From Dichetophora obliterata (Eukaryota > Arthropoda > Insecta > Diptera > Sciomyzidae): 64,000 nucleotides of DNA. The translations under genes were made by a program, and so were the position numbers. A model generated the notes under the pieces. That model was not told the origin of the DNA. It saw nothing but the letters and a program-made list of their open reading frames with translations, and did no database searches. The stretch is from NCBI GenBank assembly GCA_963920525.1, contig OY986439.1, positions 211,771,500 to 211,835,499 of the forward strand, read 5' to 3'. Shown piece by piece: positions 43,230 to 53,583 of this stretch (the stretch's first letter is position 1; each line of letters begins with the position of its first letter).

Positions 43230-43640
43230 AATTTTAAAAATAGTGCAAATGGGTCAGTTCCTAGGGGTACCTCCCCTGGACCTAGATTAATAATTTCTAT
43301 CATTTTGTATGACAAGTACATAAAACAGTTGTCCAATCAAAACAAAACTCGGTCACAAGGTTAAACAAATATAGTAATAGAAGTGTACTGAAAATAGTTG
43401 AAATCAGTAAGACCCTAGGGGTACCTCCCCTAGACCTATATTAACTTTTTACATGATTTTGTATGACAGGTACATATAAAAGTTGTACGATTTTAACAAA
43501 ACTCGTTCACAAGATTACACAAATATAGTAATGAGATGTGTACCGAAAATAGTTTAAGTCGGTAAGACCCTCGGGGTGGTACCTCTCCTGGAGCTAGATT
43601 AATAATTTACCAGATTTTGTATGGCATATAAATCTGTTGT
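43230..43640. repeat. Tandem repeat, about 155-bp unit, 2.6 copies
   Basis: GGGGTACCTCCCCT near 43265 and 43419, and a diverged GGGGTGGTACCTCTCCT near 43574, mark successive units. Each is followed by GATTTTGTATG-type and CAAAACTCG-TCACAAG sequence. The region left of 42508 looks like related repeat DNA, so the Harbinger-type element probably landed in the array. Confidence 0.6.
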
Positions 43641-44369
43641 CCCAAACAGATTTACAACAAAAAATAAAATAGGTAACTTAATTTTATTAACAAAATGTTA
43701 ATTAAAAAAAAAAAAAAAATGTAGGTAGATACGGCCAAAACTTATATCGCTACTGACTTCTTCGCCAGAATCACTACAAACAATGCAAGGGTTATCAACT
43801 AATTTAATAAACTTCTTAACTTCTTTTGATTTTTTTTGATTTGGTGGTTCTTTTGTGTGCTTAAAGAGGCTCAGATGTCAGCAACAATATTTTCATTAAG
43901 ACTGTATAAGACTTAATCCTTGAGCATTTACGGGTTTATGCATTTAGTTCTGTCGATTTTTTTTTAAATTCCTTGTGCCTTGCTTCCAATGCCTCTTCGG
44001 ACAATGTTCCGATTGGTAATTAAAATGCTGAACTGACTTCATATCCATGCATAAGAACTTTATGAACATTGCTAGGCATATAATATCAGCCATATACCTT
44101 TATATACAACTCCCTAGTTTCTTCTAATAACAATTTGAAGTGTGTTTAAATTGTCCTAATAACAATGTGTGAGTTTATTTTAGCGTTATAGAAAAAGCGC
44201 CTAACTGTGTTTCTGTCATTAGTAGACCCATATCCTGATTTTGGTTTGTCGACTAAGAGACCGATTTTGCTCTTAAACACAGCTTGAATTCTTTTTTTGT
44301 TTTGCGCTACCAACTCTTCATTTTCTTTACCTCGTACTTATCAAGTCTTTATTGGAAGTCGGTAGCTGA
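43641..44369. other. AT-rich intron DNA, nothing recognised
   Basis: No open frame of interest and no repeat boundary. Confidence 0.3.
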
Positions 44370-44910
44370 TGTGCAAAAAGTCACTTTTTTAAACTTGCAT
44401 AACTTTCTTAAAACTTAAAAGCTAATACATCAAAAAAATAAAGAATCCTTTTTCTTGTAGTTCTTTTTCAAACTTTGCTAAATTTTGAATATTTTTCCAT
44501 ACAAAATTGACCATTTTTCGCAAAAAGTTACTTTTTTAACCTGCATAACTGTTTTTGTTTATGAAAATTCGCAAATAATATTTTGAAACTTAAAAGCTAA
44601 TACATTAAATAAAACTACAAAAAAGTTTCGCCAAAATCAAAGAATCCTTTTTTTTTTAATTCCCTTTCAAACTTTGTTAAGTTTGAATTTTTGTCAATAC
44701 AAAATTGAAAAAGTCACTTTTTTAAACCTGCATAACTATTTTTTTTTATGAAAAAACGAAAATAATATTCTGGAAATCATAAGTAAATACTTCAAAAAAT
44801 TACAAAAAGGGTTTATTAAAATCAAAGAATCTGTTTTTTTATTATAGCTTATCAAACCGCCCAAAATTTTGAGTTTTTAGGTTTTTTTAGGGCAAAGAAA
44901 ATTTTTTTTT
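44370..44910. repeat. Degenerate tandem repeat, 145-185-bp unit, three copies
   Basis: The phrase AAAAAGTCACTTTTTTAAAC then TGCATAACT recurs near 44376, 44521 and 44706. Each copy is followed by AAAGCTAATAC-AT, AAAGAATCCTTTTT and TCAAACTTTG-TAA. Units are 75-85% similar by eye. Confidence 0.55.
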
Positions 44911-45479
44911 TACAAAAAAATATATGCTCAAAAAAATTTGTAACATAAGCAAAATACAATTTAAAATTATCCTCTTTACTGTTTTATAGAAAACGCTTAT
45001 TTTTTTAAAACGTTAACTCAATTTTAAATTACTTGATTTTCTTAAAATTAAAGAGTGAAGTATAAAGGGATCGCATTTATTTATTATTAAGGATATATTA
45101 AAAAAAACTTTTAAATTTTATAACACTTAATAATATAGTTCCATTAATAATATTTTATACTCTTTTTTTTTAAGAGAACTTTTTTTCTTATTTTCGTACC
45201 CATTCGATGCATTGTGTGTCGCCTTGACTTCCTAGGTAACTTTATACTGATTCTTAGTAAACTTTATTATTTCAGAGACTAAAGGGTCGTTCATAAACTA
45301 CGTATATTATATTATTTTACTTTTCCTCAGAACTTTCACTAGTATTACTGACTATATAAATATATATAACTTTATAAATTGAAGGTACAATTTAAAAAAA
45401 AAGAGTAATTTATATCATCATTAAACGCTTGTCTATTTTGATGCAAGAGTCGATGCTCTCAATCACTGGGTTTAAGAAG
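44911..45479. other. AT-rich intron DNA, nothing recognised
   Basis: No supported feature. Confidence 0.3.
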
Positions 45480-45990
45480 CTGAAGCTTTGTTGAGCATTC
45501 TTCAAATTCTTCATCGGATTCTGTCGGCCCATAGTATGGATAAGGGCAACATTTTAAAAAATGTTATGATATATGTCTATAGTCCCTTCACACTTGACAA
45601 ATATGATAATGTGCTTTGCCTAAAAAATACATCGGAGATGAAAAAATTACAAAGAATGCAAAATAAATGTAAGAAAGCAATTTTCGGGCTACCACCACTT
45701 TATCCTTATCATCAACTCTTATGTAGTGGAGTTTGAAAATGTCTTATTCCTAGATAGACTTTATCTATAACTACAACTTATACTGCAAGTTTTCAAGATA
45801 ATAATAAGTATAAGCTTTAATACTACACAAGTAAATCAACAAACTCACGCATTCGGTACTAGAAACAGAAATAACTTAGTTGTGGTGAGATGCATTTGTG
45901 ACGTCATGAAAAAACGTTTCTTAAATGCAGGTCATAGAGCCTATAATAATTTATTAAAACCAATTAAAAATGATAATTTAGTAAAAAAAT
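45480..45990 (+). pseudogene. Non-LTR retrotransposon RT C-terminal relic
   Basis: The frame 45488-45736 includes TSEMKKLQRMQNKCKKAIFG, which matches the characteristic region after the RT thumb in Jockey/CR1-type non-LTR elements (LQ-MQN-A-R-I). Downstream, in other frames near 45835-45985, HAFGTRNRNNLVVVRC and FLNAGHRAYNNLLKPIKND recall the usual C-terminal end of such ORF2 proteins. No RT catalytic motif is present. Strongly 5' truncated, as expected for a LINE insertion, and decayed. Confidence 0.6.
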
Positions 45991-46309
45991 TTTCGTTTGT
46001 TTGACACCAAAAAAATTCTCATATCTTGAAAACAATAAAAATTTTTAGTACAATGAAGTTTTAAGTAAATTTTTAATTTTTTTTTTTTAAAAAAGGTTCA
46101 CCAAATTTCTGTTTCTTCCAAAATAGTAACCACCTTTGATTTTTGTAAAGATTTGAATTTTTTAACATGTTGTTTTTATAGGTTTTATAAAATACTTAGC
46201 CTTCAAGAATAATTTCTGGTTATTTTCGTTTGCAGATTACCATCTGCTAGGAACAAATTACAACTACTATAAATTTTAACTACGCAAATGTGTATGTGTA
46301 GTCCAGAGT

Positions 46310-47160
46310 AACACTGGGTAAATATCGGTGCTGAGACATAGCCCAAGGGACATAATCGCAAATTTGAAATTTTAAATGTCCTCAAAAAGAGAGGACTTAT
46401 TCCCAAAATGAATTTGTGATTATGACCGCTACAAAAGAGGACATAATCCCAAATTTAGGATAAATAAAATAAAAGCTTTGCATTCTTCTTTGTTAATATG
46501 TATATATGAAGGGCTTATTGCAAAAATATGATAAGACACACAAAAAATATTCTGAAATAATCGACTCTAAATTTTGAAAAAATATATTTTTGTATGAAGA
46601 AATGGAATTGAACTCGGAAACTTTTACAAAAAGGTTAGAAAATTATTAAGAAATAGCCAAAGTCTCTTCAATGGTTGTTGGTAATGCATTAAGTAATGTA
46701 TTCGGCCTACAAAATAGATTTTTTTGATCATGTGTCTTATCACGTTATTGCAATAAGCCTTTCATATACAACCCTCAGTACGTCCAACACTGGCTTCGCT
46801 GTCTACAGTAAAAATAGCTTAAGTCGACTTAAGACAGATCTGAGTATTGATGCAGCTGTGTTCCACGTATATAGAACTATAATCACACAAACTAAGGAGC
46901 TTCTAGCATGACCTTAGCAAAAAGTATGACACAAAAATAAAAGACCCTTCCATATAACTTATATGGCGATTGAAAACTTTGAAGCAAGATTTCTCGAAAC
47001 TTTGAAATGAGGCGTAAGCTGTTATTGCTTATCGACACAGATATCAGTATTTGTTGCAACCACTTGGGATTATGACCTCTTAAAAGCGGACATAATTCCA
47101 AGGGGTCAGAATCCCCATTTGTTATTATGTCCTCTTTTAAAGCGGTCATAATCCCAAATT
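46310..47160. repeat. GGACATAATCCCAAATTT inverted-repeat blocks
   Basis: GGACATAATCGCAAATTTGA (46348) and GGACATAATCCCAAATTTAG (46439) on the left, and GGGATTATGACC, GCGGACATAATTCC and GCGGTCATAATCCC (47066-47150) on the right, form opposing blocks. The element at 46728-47044 lies between them. Probably the arms of one older element. Confidence 0.45.
46728..47044. mobile_element. GTGTCGATAAGCAATAA repeat, copy 1
   Basis: Shares CTTAAGTCGACT, GATGCAGCTGTGTTCCAC, ATGGCGATTGAAAACTTTGA and TTATTGCTTATCGACACAG with 48436-48633. The left end (GTGTCTTATCACGTTATTGC) has diverged and carries extra sequence. Confidence 0.55.
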
Positions 47161-47703
47161 TGAAATTTTAGATTGTGTACCTTGGTACTATGTTCCGGCA
47201 CCTAAATATCAGCTACACCCAAAAAATATTGTTGTAACATTAAACAAATTTGTGTGCCTATTTAAAAAAATCTTTTATTTTTGACTCCAAAAAGAAAGTT
47301 TTTTAATGCAACAAAATAGGTGTTGTTAAACACAAAATTTTAATAGCTCTTATTAAGGACAGTGTTGTAAATAGTAAAACAAAACATAAATATTTTTTTG
47401 ACAATAGGGACAAAAATCACAATTAAAAAAGTAGTAATACAATGATTGGCAACATTGTTTTTATTTGAAAGATGCTTTCTTTAATAATACAAAATAAGTA
47501 TACAAACAATTTAACGAGAAGCATATCTAAATAATAACAAGCATGTTGTAACTCAGAGAAATGGCAAATCTTTGTATTAAAAACATTTTTTTTTTATTAA
47601 CAATAGTCAGGTAGTATTAACGAAAATTTTTAAAAGAAATTTAACAATACTACTCTTTTTAATAATACAACAATATTTTTTTGGGTGTAGTCTTAAATAA
47701 TTA
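47161..47703. other. Intron DNA with a weak hairpin
   Basis: ACACCCAAAAAATATTGTTG near 47215 is mirrored by ACAATATTTTTTTGGGTGT near 47672. A roughly 475-bp MITE with a 20-bp TIR is therefore likely. The interior is AT-rich with no gene. Confidence 0.5.
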
Positions 47704-47913
47704 GGGTATTCACAAGATGTGCTATCATGTCATATTATCCTAAAATTTTACACCAAAATTTACAAGATAAATAAATGCAAATAAGACACTGCTGTTTGAC
47801 AACGACACTTCAATAAACATAGCTTTCAGAGTTGTAATATATTAGTACTTAATAAACTGTTTAAACAAGTGTAAAATCTTAGGACAATATGATAGCACGC
47901 CTTGTGAAAACCC
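47704..47913. mobile_element. GGGTATTCAC MITE, copy 3
   Basis: TA on both sides (47702-47703, 47914-47915). The left end is GGGTATTCACAAGATGTGCT; the right end is mirrored with small changes. The core matches copy 1 closely (CATAGCTTTCAGAGTTGTAA). Confidence 0.75.
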
Positions 47914-48396
47914 TAAATATTAATAAGAATTTTTTTTTATTTTTTTTTTCAAATTTTTGGTCACGTTACCATATCTGAAACCCCTTCCCCCTACCCTTAC
48001 TTATCGCAGTGCATTTCAAAACACGTCCCCTCTCCTAATTGGTAACATAGTTTATGGGCGACCCCTGATGTTCGTGGCATTTTTAAAATTATTTTTTTCA
48101 ATAGTGCGCCTTATTTTTGCTTATCCTGCTCTGAAACATTGGGATGTGTTCAAGTCCAAATTTGTGTTTTGTTTTAATGTTTATGTTTTTGCATTACATT
48201 TCTTACGGAATAGCGAATACGTGACTATGCAAACCCGTTTTTATTTATTATTCTTTCTTCAGATGATTTTTCGAATTGTCCAGTTATTCTTCTTAAAGTT
48301 TTTATCAAAAAACAAAAATGACCATAAACTAGACAATACTATAAAATGTACTTGGTAATTTGTTTGGCAACTTCAATTCTAAATACTCCAGCACTC
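47914..48396. other. Intron DNA with a hydrophobic open frame
   Basis: A 133-codon frame starts at TTG 47957; its first ATG is at 48069, giving 97 F/L/I-rich codons to 48358. It shows no domain, and T-rich DNA readily produces such frames. Not supported as a gene. Confidence 0.3.
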
Positions 48397-48420
48397 AAAA
48401 TGTGCTTCTTATAGCACATT
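48397..48420 (+). repeat. ATGTGCT/AGCACATT palindrome, site 8
   Basis: AAAATGTGCT, spacer TCTTAT, AGCACATT: perfect core arms, just left of the repeat starting at 48436. Confidence 0.8.
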
Positions 48421-48435
48421 ATTCTAAAAAAATCA

Positions 48436-48633
48436 GTGTCGATAAGCAATAATAGCTTAAGTCGACTAAAGGCATAACTGGGTTATTGATGAAGCTGTGT
48501 TCCACAAAAACTAAAGTTATGACACAAAAACTAAAGACCCTTTCATACAACCTTTATGGCGATTGAAAACTTTGAAGTAAGACTTCTCGAAATTTTGAAA
48601 TCAGATTTAAGCTTTTATTGCTTATCGACACAG
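48436..48633. mobile_element. GTGTCGATAAGCAATAA MITE, copy 2
   Basis: GTGTCGATAAGCAATAATAG at the left and its mirror (TTATTGCTTATCGACAC) at the right define a 198-bp element. Same family as 46728-47044. Palindrome site 8 lies immediately outside its left end. Confidence 0.6.
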
Positions 48634-48639
48634 AAATGT

Positions 48640-50170
48640 AGCATTAGTTTTTCATTAAATATCTAAGCTTCTGCTTATAATAACCATTAATTGTTTCTTA
48701 TGCCTGCTATTTTCAAAAGCCCTAACAATTTTTCTCTTTTACTTTTGATCTTTTTTATTGTAATTTTTTCCCATTAATTGCGCATCAATTAAACAGCAAC
48801 TTAATATGGCTAATTGCACTGCATAGTTCAATAAGAAAGAAAAAAAAAAACCATGTGAGTATTTTCTCTTGTCCGTCAGTGTTTGTGAGCTGGTGCTCAG
48901 TCAGGGGTCTTGTAAAAACCTGTATTTTGATTTTTGAGTCAAGCATCATCACCGGCTTTTCGACTGATCTGCGTAAGCAGACTTTCAGCCAACCAATCTG
49001 ACTGACTTTTTGTATGACTGACTAACTGACTGCCTGATTGTTCGACGGCAGCGGTATGAATGAGTGAGTGAATGACTGACTTGTCAGTAATTTGTGCAGC
49101 TCAATATATCAGTCGATATCTTATGAGTTTTTAATTTTAGGTTTTCAGACTCACAAACAGACAAAAAAAAAATACATCAAAAGGCAACATTTAAATGGCT
49201 GAGCTCATCAATCGTATTTCCTTTTTTCGTGTGGTTGAAGTTTTCTGACTGTTTTTTTTTTTCCATTTTATGCTATGTTTTGAGCTCCAGTAGAATTTAG
49301 AAGACTGTCGAAGCATCCTGTAAATAAAATGCACCTTTTTGATTGTGAAAAGGACAAATCACTCTGCGTGTGTAGGATATTGAATAAAATATCATTTTGT
49401 GCACACCCCTTTTTTCTGTTTCAACTGCAATGGATGTGTGTGTGTGTGTGTGTTTGTGTTTGGAGCATGCGTGAGTGACTCGGTATGTGAATAGCTTGCA
49501 TGTTGGCGTTTACTCCCTGGCTGTGCTGCTGATGAGTTTGTAGCTTATATTGGCATTGAGCAGTGATCAATAAATGCGCAGATACACAACAAAAAATTAT
49601 CAGCTTGACGGGAATTTTCTGCTGCATCTTGACGATTTTATTTTTTACCCCCTTTCCATTATTAATTGTGTGCTTTAGCAGAAAATATAACAACATTAAA
49701 AAGAAATCATCATTATTAGTAGATTTAAATATGCAAAACAAAAAAATAGTTAATTAACAGTTATTAATAAAATGTTTTTTTATAGCATCTTCAGTAATTA
49801 ATAATGTTTAGCGATAAAAACTGTGATGCAAAAGTTAACAAATTGTCGCAAGTGTTGGATGTGCCCCAGATGGAAAAATGTAAACTTTAATAATACTCAT
49901 TTTGACTCTTTCCTTCTGATGGTTGAAATTGAAAATAGTTAAGAAAATTTTCTATACTAAATATTCTGAATTTGGAACATTTATTTGATGTAAAAGCTTT
50001 TTTCAAAAGCTATTTTAAAAAGGATAATTTTTTATGGACACAGTTTTCGTTATCGGTCCTTATCAGATCTTTTGCTGCAAAATGTACCTTTTCATTTTTA
50101 TTTTAAAACATTTACCACTATTTTTATATACAGTAAAACTAAGACGCTACTAAAGTTGGAAAAACTGGCA
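48640..50170. other. Intron DNA, non-repetitive islands and microsatellites
   Basis: About 48870-49130 is unique, GC-richer sequence with many TGACTGACT units. 49430-49460 holds a TG microsatellite. 49480-49570 is again GC-richer. No gene. These islands are candidates for host regulatory DNA. Confidence 0.3.
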
Positions 50171-50525
50171 GTTAATGCCACAGAAATGATTTTAGTCATT
50201 CAGTCATTTTTTGATCTCACGACCTTAAGTTTTGAGATCAGCAATCATTTTGAAGTCATGACCTTAAAATCAATTGAAAAATTTCTGTTGAAATCTTTTG
50301 ATTCATTCAATATTATTGAAGTCGTGCTCCTTGGATTCATTGATTGCATTCACTTGTAATCAATTTGAAGTCAATGAAGTCAGTAGAAGTCAGTTGAAAT
50401 CATGTTTGAAATAACTTAAAGTCAATTGAAGTCTTTTGGTTGCATTAAAAAATGTTTGAAGTCAGTTTGCATGAAGAATAAATTTATGTTTAATCAAGCT
50501 ATATTAGGTTTGTTTTTGTTACATA

Positions 50526-52152
50526 CAGTGTCTGTCAACGACAGTCGGGCAGGCATTTCTTAGCACTTTCGCATTGATTTCTGAAATGAAAATGTATGAA
50601 GAATATTGCAATACATATTTTTTTCAAAACGTTATTTTTTTGGTGAACAAAATTAAACAGAAACATAATTAAAAAATGAGAACATAACGGTGAAACAAAT
50701 TTCAATCGAAACAAACCTATAAAAACGAGCTCACATTGAAAGTAAGGAAAAAATGCACATTGTGGTCCTTAAACCGCTATTTCTGCTTACAACTTTTTAC
50801 TACTGTTGCAATAACTTCAGTCAAACACAAAACTTAAAAAAATTAACATTTCTCGAAACACTGGCAGAAAGGCAGATCGTGATAGATTATTATTTGAAAG
50901 AAAACTCCGAGCGACAAATTTCACAAATCGCCTTAAAAAGTAAATCAACAGTGCACGATATAATCAAGCATTATATACAAGATAAGAGAATATGCAATAA
51001 AGACCGTACAGTAGCTAAAAATATACTTAGCTCCAAAGATGAAAGGCATTTTTTAAGAGAAATAATAAAAGACCCATTTTTATTTGCACTAAAACTAGAG
51101 GTCATGTTAAAACTAAATTTGAAAAAGAGTGTACACTCAGTAACAATTTGAAGCGTTTTGAGAAAAAAATTGTTTAAACTGAGGAGCAGCACGAAAAAAG
51201 CACTGTATTAGAAAGAAAAATGTTATAGAACGCCCCAATTTCGTGCATGAACAGATGACCAAAGACTTTCTATTCTGGAGCAAGGTTAATAAAATAGAAA
51301 ACATTTGCATCCTTATCACTTTTAAACAATAAACTTTTAGTACAGGTTTTGTTTACCGATGAGAATTTATTTAATTTATATGGTTCAGATGCAAAGAGTA
51401 AACCGAATGAGGAATTTTGCAATAAAAATTCTAAACATACAATTAAGCATGGTAGAGGATCAGTCATGGTTTGGGGCTGCATCTGATGTTGGAAGGATTC
51501 ATTGTATTGAAGGTATAATGGACTTAAATATGTTCCTTGACATTCTCATGGCACATGTAAAAGAAAGTGCGGGTAAATAGGAAATTTCAGACAACTTTGA
51601 CTGTTACCAAGACAATGACCTGAAACATACAACGCTCTTGGTAAAGAATTGTGTACCTAACATTTGTCCAAATGTCATAAAAACAACCTCACAAGGCCTA
51701 GATTAAAATGTTATAGAACATCTATGAGATGAACTTGATTGAACCCTGAGTGCAGTATCAGAGATGGGCAACTAAAGATCCAAACCTTAAATACAAAGTA
51801 TCCTAACTGAAGAGTGGAATCAGATTGGAGCTGAAGTTTTTAAAAACTTAATTGCACCCATTTCAAAAAGGCTGCAGGCAGTCATATAAGAAAAAGGACT
51901 GGCAACAAAATATTAAATTCTTAGTTTTAGCATTGAATTTCAATGTGAGCTCGTTTTTAAAGCTTTGGTTTGATTTAATTTTGTTTTACCGTTATGTTTT
52001 AATTTTTTAACTATATTTCTGTTTAATTTTGCTCACCAATAAATAACGTTTTGAATAAAATATTTACTCCAAGTTTCTTCTTACATTTTCATTTCCGAAA
52101 CCAATGCTAAAGTGCTAAGAAATGCCTGCCCGACTTTTGTTGTGAGCCACTG
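50526..52152 (+). mobile_element. Tc3-like element with 215-bp TIRs (inactive)
   Basis: TIRs occupy 50526-50741 and 51938-52152. They share CAGTG termini, GTCGGGCAGGCATTTCTTAG, AAAACGTTATTT and ACGAGCTCACATTGAAA. TA lies on the left (50524-50525); on the right the matching position is CA followed by TA. Long TIRs and a DD34E-type transposase relic inside fit the Tc1/Tc3 group. Confidence 0.8.
50840..51900 (+). pseudogene. Tc3-like DD34E transposase relic
   Basis: The N-terminal part reads TLAERQIVIDYYLKENSERQ then an HTH (ISQIALKSKSTVHDIIKHYI) up to about 51150. Later pieces in changing frames are VLFTDENLFNLYGSDAKS near 51350 (first Asp), GSVMVWGC near 51460, NFDCYQDNDLKHT near 51595 (second Asp), NVIEHL near 51710 (Glu of the triad) and SKRLQAVI near 51865. 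Stops (for example in LD*NVIEHL) and several frameshifts make it non-functional. Parallels to Tc3 and similar arthropod transposases are from memory. Confidence 0.75.
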
Positions 52153-52500
52153 CATAAGCTTTTTAACTTGTTGACGATAGAGTTTAAGTAAAGGAAATAT
52201 TTATCGTGGCTTTAGTGATTTCCCTCGCTCATAATTTAATTTATTTTAGAGATTTCAGTCATTTGACTTCAAAGACTTCAACAAAGACTTAATAAGGAAT
52301 GCATTCTTCTGTAGGCATGACAGCGATTTTAATTTCAATGAAATCAGCAAGGAGTTAATTTTTTTTAATGTATTCAATAAGTCAAAAATGACTTCAGGAC
52401 TTCTTGTGTTGAAGTCATTGCAATCAAAAAGGATTAAAAGATTGCAATCAAAGTCTGAAGTCATTGGCTATGGGTCAGTGATTGCAATATAAAATTATTG

Positions 52501-52799
52501 CATTCTTTTACAAATCTGTACGCTGCAGATACACTGTAATAGCTAAAAAATTTTTAACAAAAAAGCCTTTTATAAAAGTCTGATTATATAAGCGCCGACT
52601 TTAAAGGTTTTTTATTCATGCATAAATTAATATATTTATGATAATAATACAAAATAGAAAAAAATTATAATAATCAGATTTCCAATTTGATATTATACCT
52701 AAATAAATTATCAAATTTGACCAAGAGTTAATGTGAAAAGTAATTTGAAATTATTTTTTACTTTGTAGTGGTTTTGAAGTGGGTTTTTTTTTTGTTAAG
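52501..52799. other. AT-rich intron DNA, nothing recognised
   Basis: No supported feature. Confidence 0.3.
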
Positions 52800-53430
52800 A
52801 ATTTTAGTACCCTAGTGTCAACATTAACTGAGAAACAGTATTTTTCTTATATTGCCACGTCCTTTATCAAATAACGTCCACTTTTTTGACCATAGTTTGT
52901 AATAATTGTTTCTACCACTGTACCAATTTCCTGTACCCTAGTGTTAATATTAATTGAAAAACAGTATTTTTCTTATATTGCCACGCCCTTTATCAAATAA
53001 CGCCCACTTTTTTTTACCATAACTTTTAATAATTGTTCCTACCACTGTACCAATTTCCTGTGCCCTAGTGTTAATATTAACTGAAATACAGTATTTTTCT
53101 TATATTTCCACGCCCTTTTGTCCAACAACGCCCACTTTCTTTACAGTATATTTTCATAATTATGGCTACCTGTATGCCTGTACCTAATTTCAGTACCCTA
53201 GTGCCAATATAATTGGAGTTACAGTATTTTTATAATATTGCCACGCCTTTTATCGACTAACGCCCACTTTTTTAACATAAATTTTAATAATTCTGCCTAC
53301 CCTGTACTAAATTTCAGTACTCTAGTGTTAATATGTTTCGATATACAAAGTTTTTCTTATATTGCCACGCCCCTGTGTCGAATACCTCCCACTTATTTGA
53401 ATAGGCACCTCCGCGTGTAATATTTCTATC
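52800..53430. repeat. Tandem repeat, about 125-bp unit, five copies
   Basis: CCCTAGTGT-AAT (near 52810, 52934, 53053, 53193 and 53311 in variants), each followed by ACAGTATTTTTCTTATATTG, CCACGCCCTTT and CGCCCACTTTTTT. A tail of CCTCCTCGTTTTTGAAGTCG near 53520 resembles ends seen in other insect repeats. Confidence 0.65.
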
Positions 53431-53583
53431 TTCTGACAAAAAATTGTGGCAATCTGGCAAGTACTTTAGGAGTTATCGATGTACATACATTTTAAAAAAA
53501 AAACAACCAACCTGAGAACCTCCTCGTTTTTGAAGTCGGTTAAAAAATACATTTATTTATGTATCTTAGTGAAGCACATTTAA

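Larger units (their letters stand above)
50170..52500. repeat. TGAAGTCA-rich blocks on both sides of a Tc3-like element
   Basis: 50170-50470 is dense in GAAGTCA and ATTGCA-type words on the + strand. 52250-52500 is dense in TGACTTC and GCAATCA, partly inverted. The Tc3-like element separates the blocks, which suggests a foldback-like element split by the insertion. Similarity is low and boundaries are uncertain. Confidence 0.4.

Noticed and set aside
47957..48358. 133-codon hydrophobic frame
   Set aside because: Starts at TTG, has no recognisable domain, and T-rich DNA encodes F/L-rich peptides by chance.
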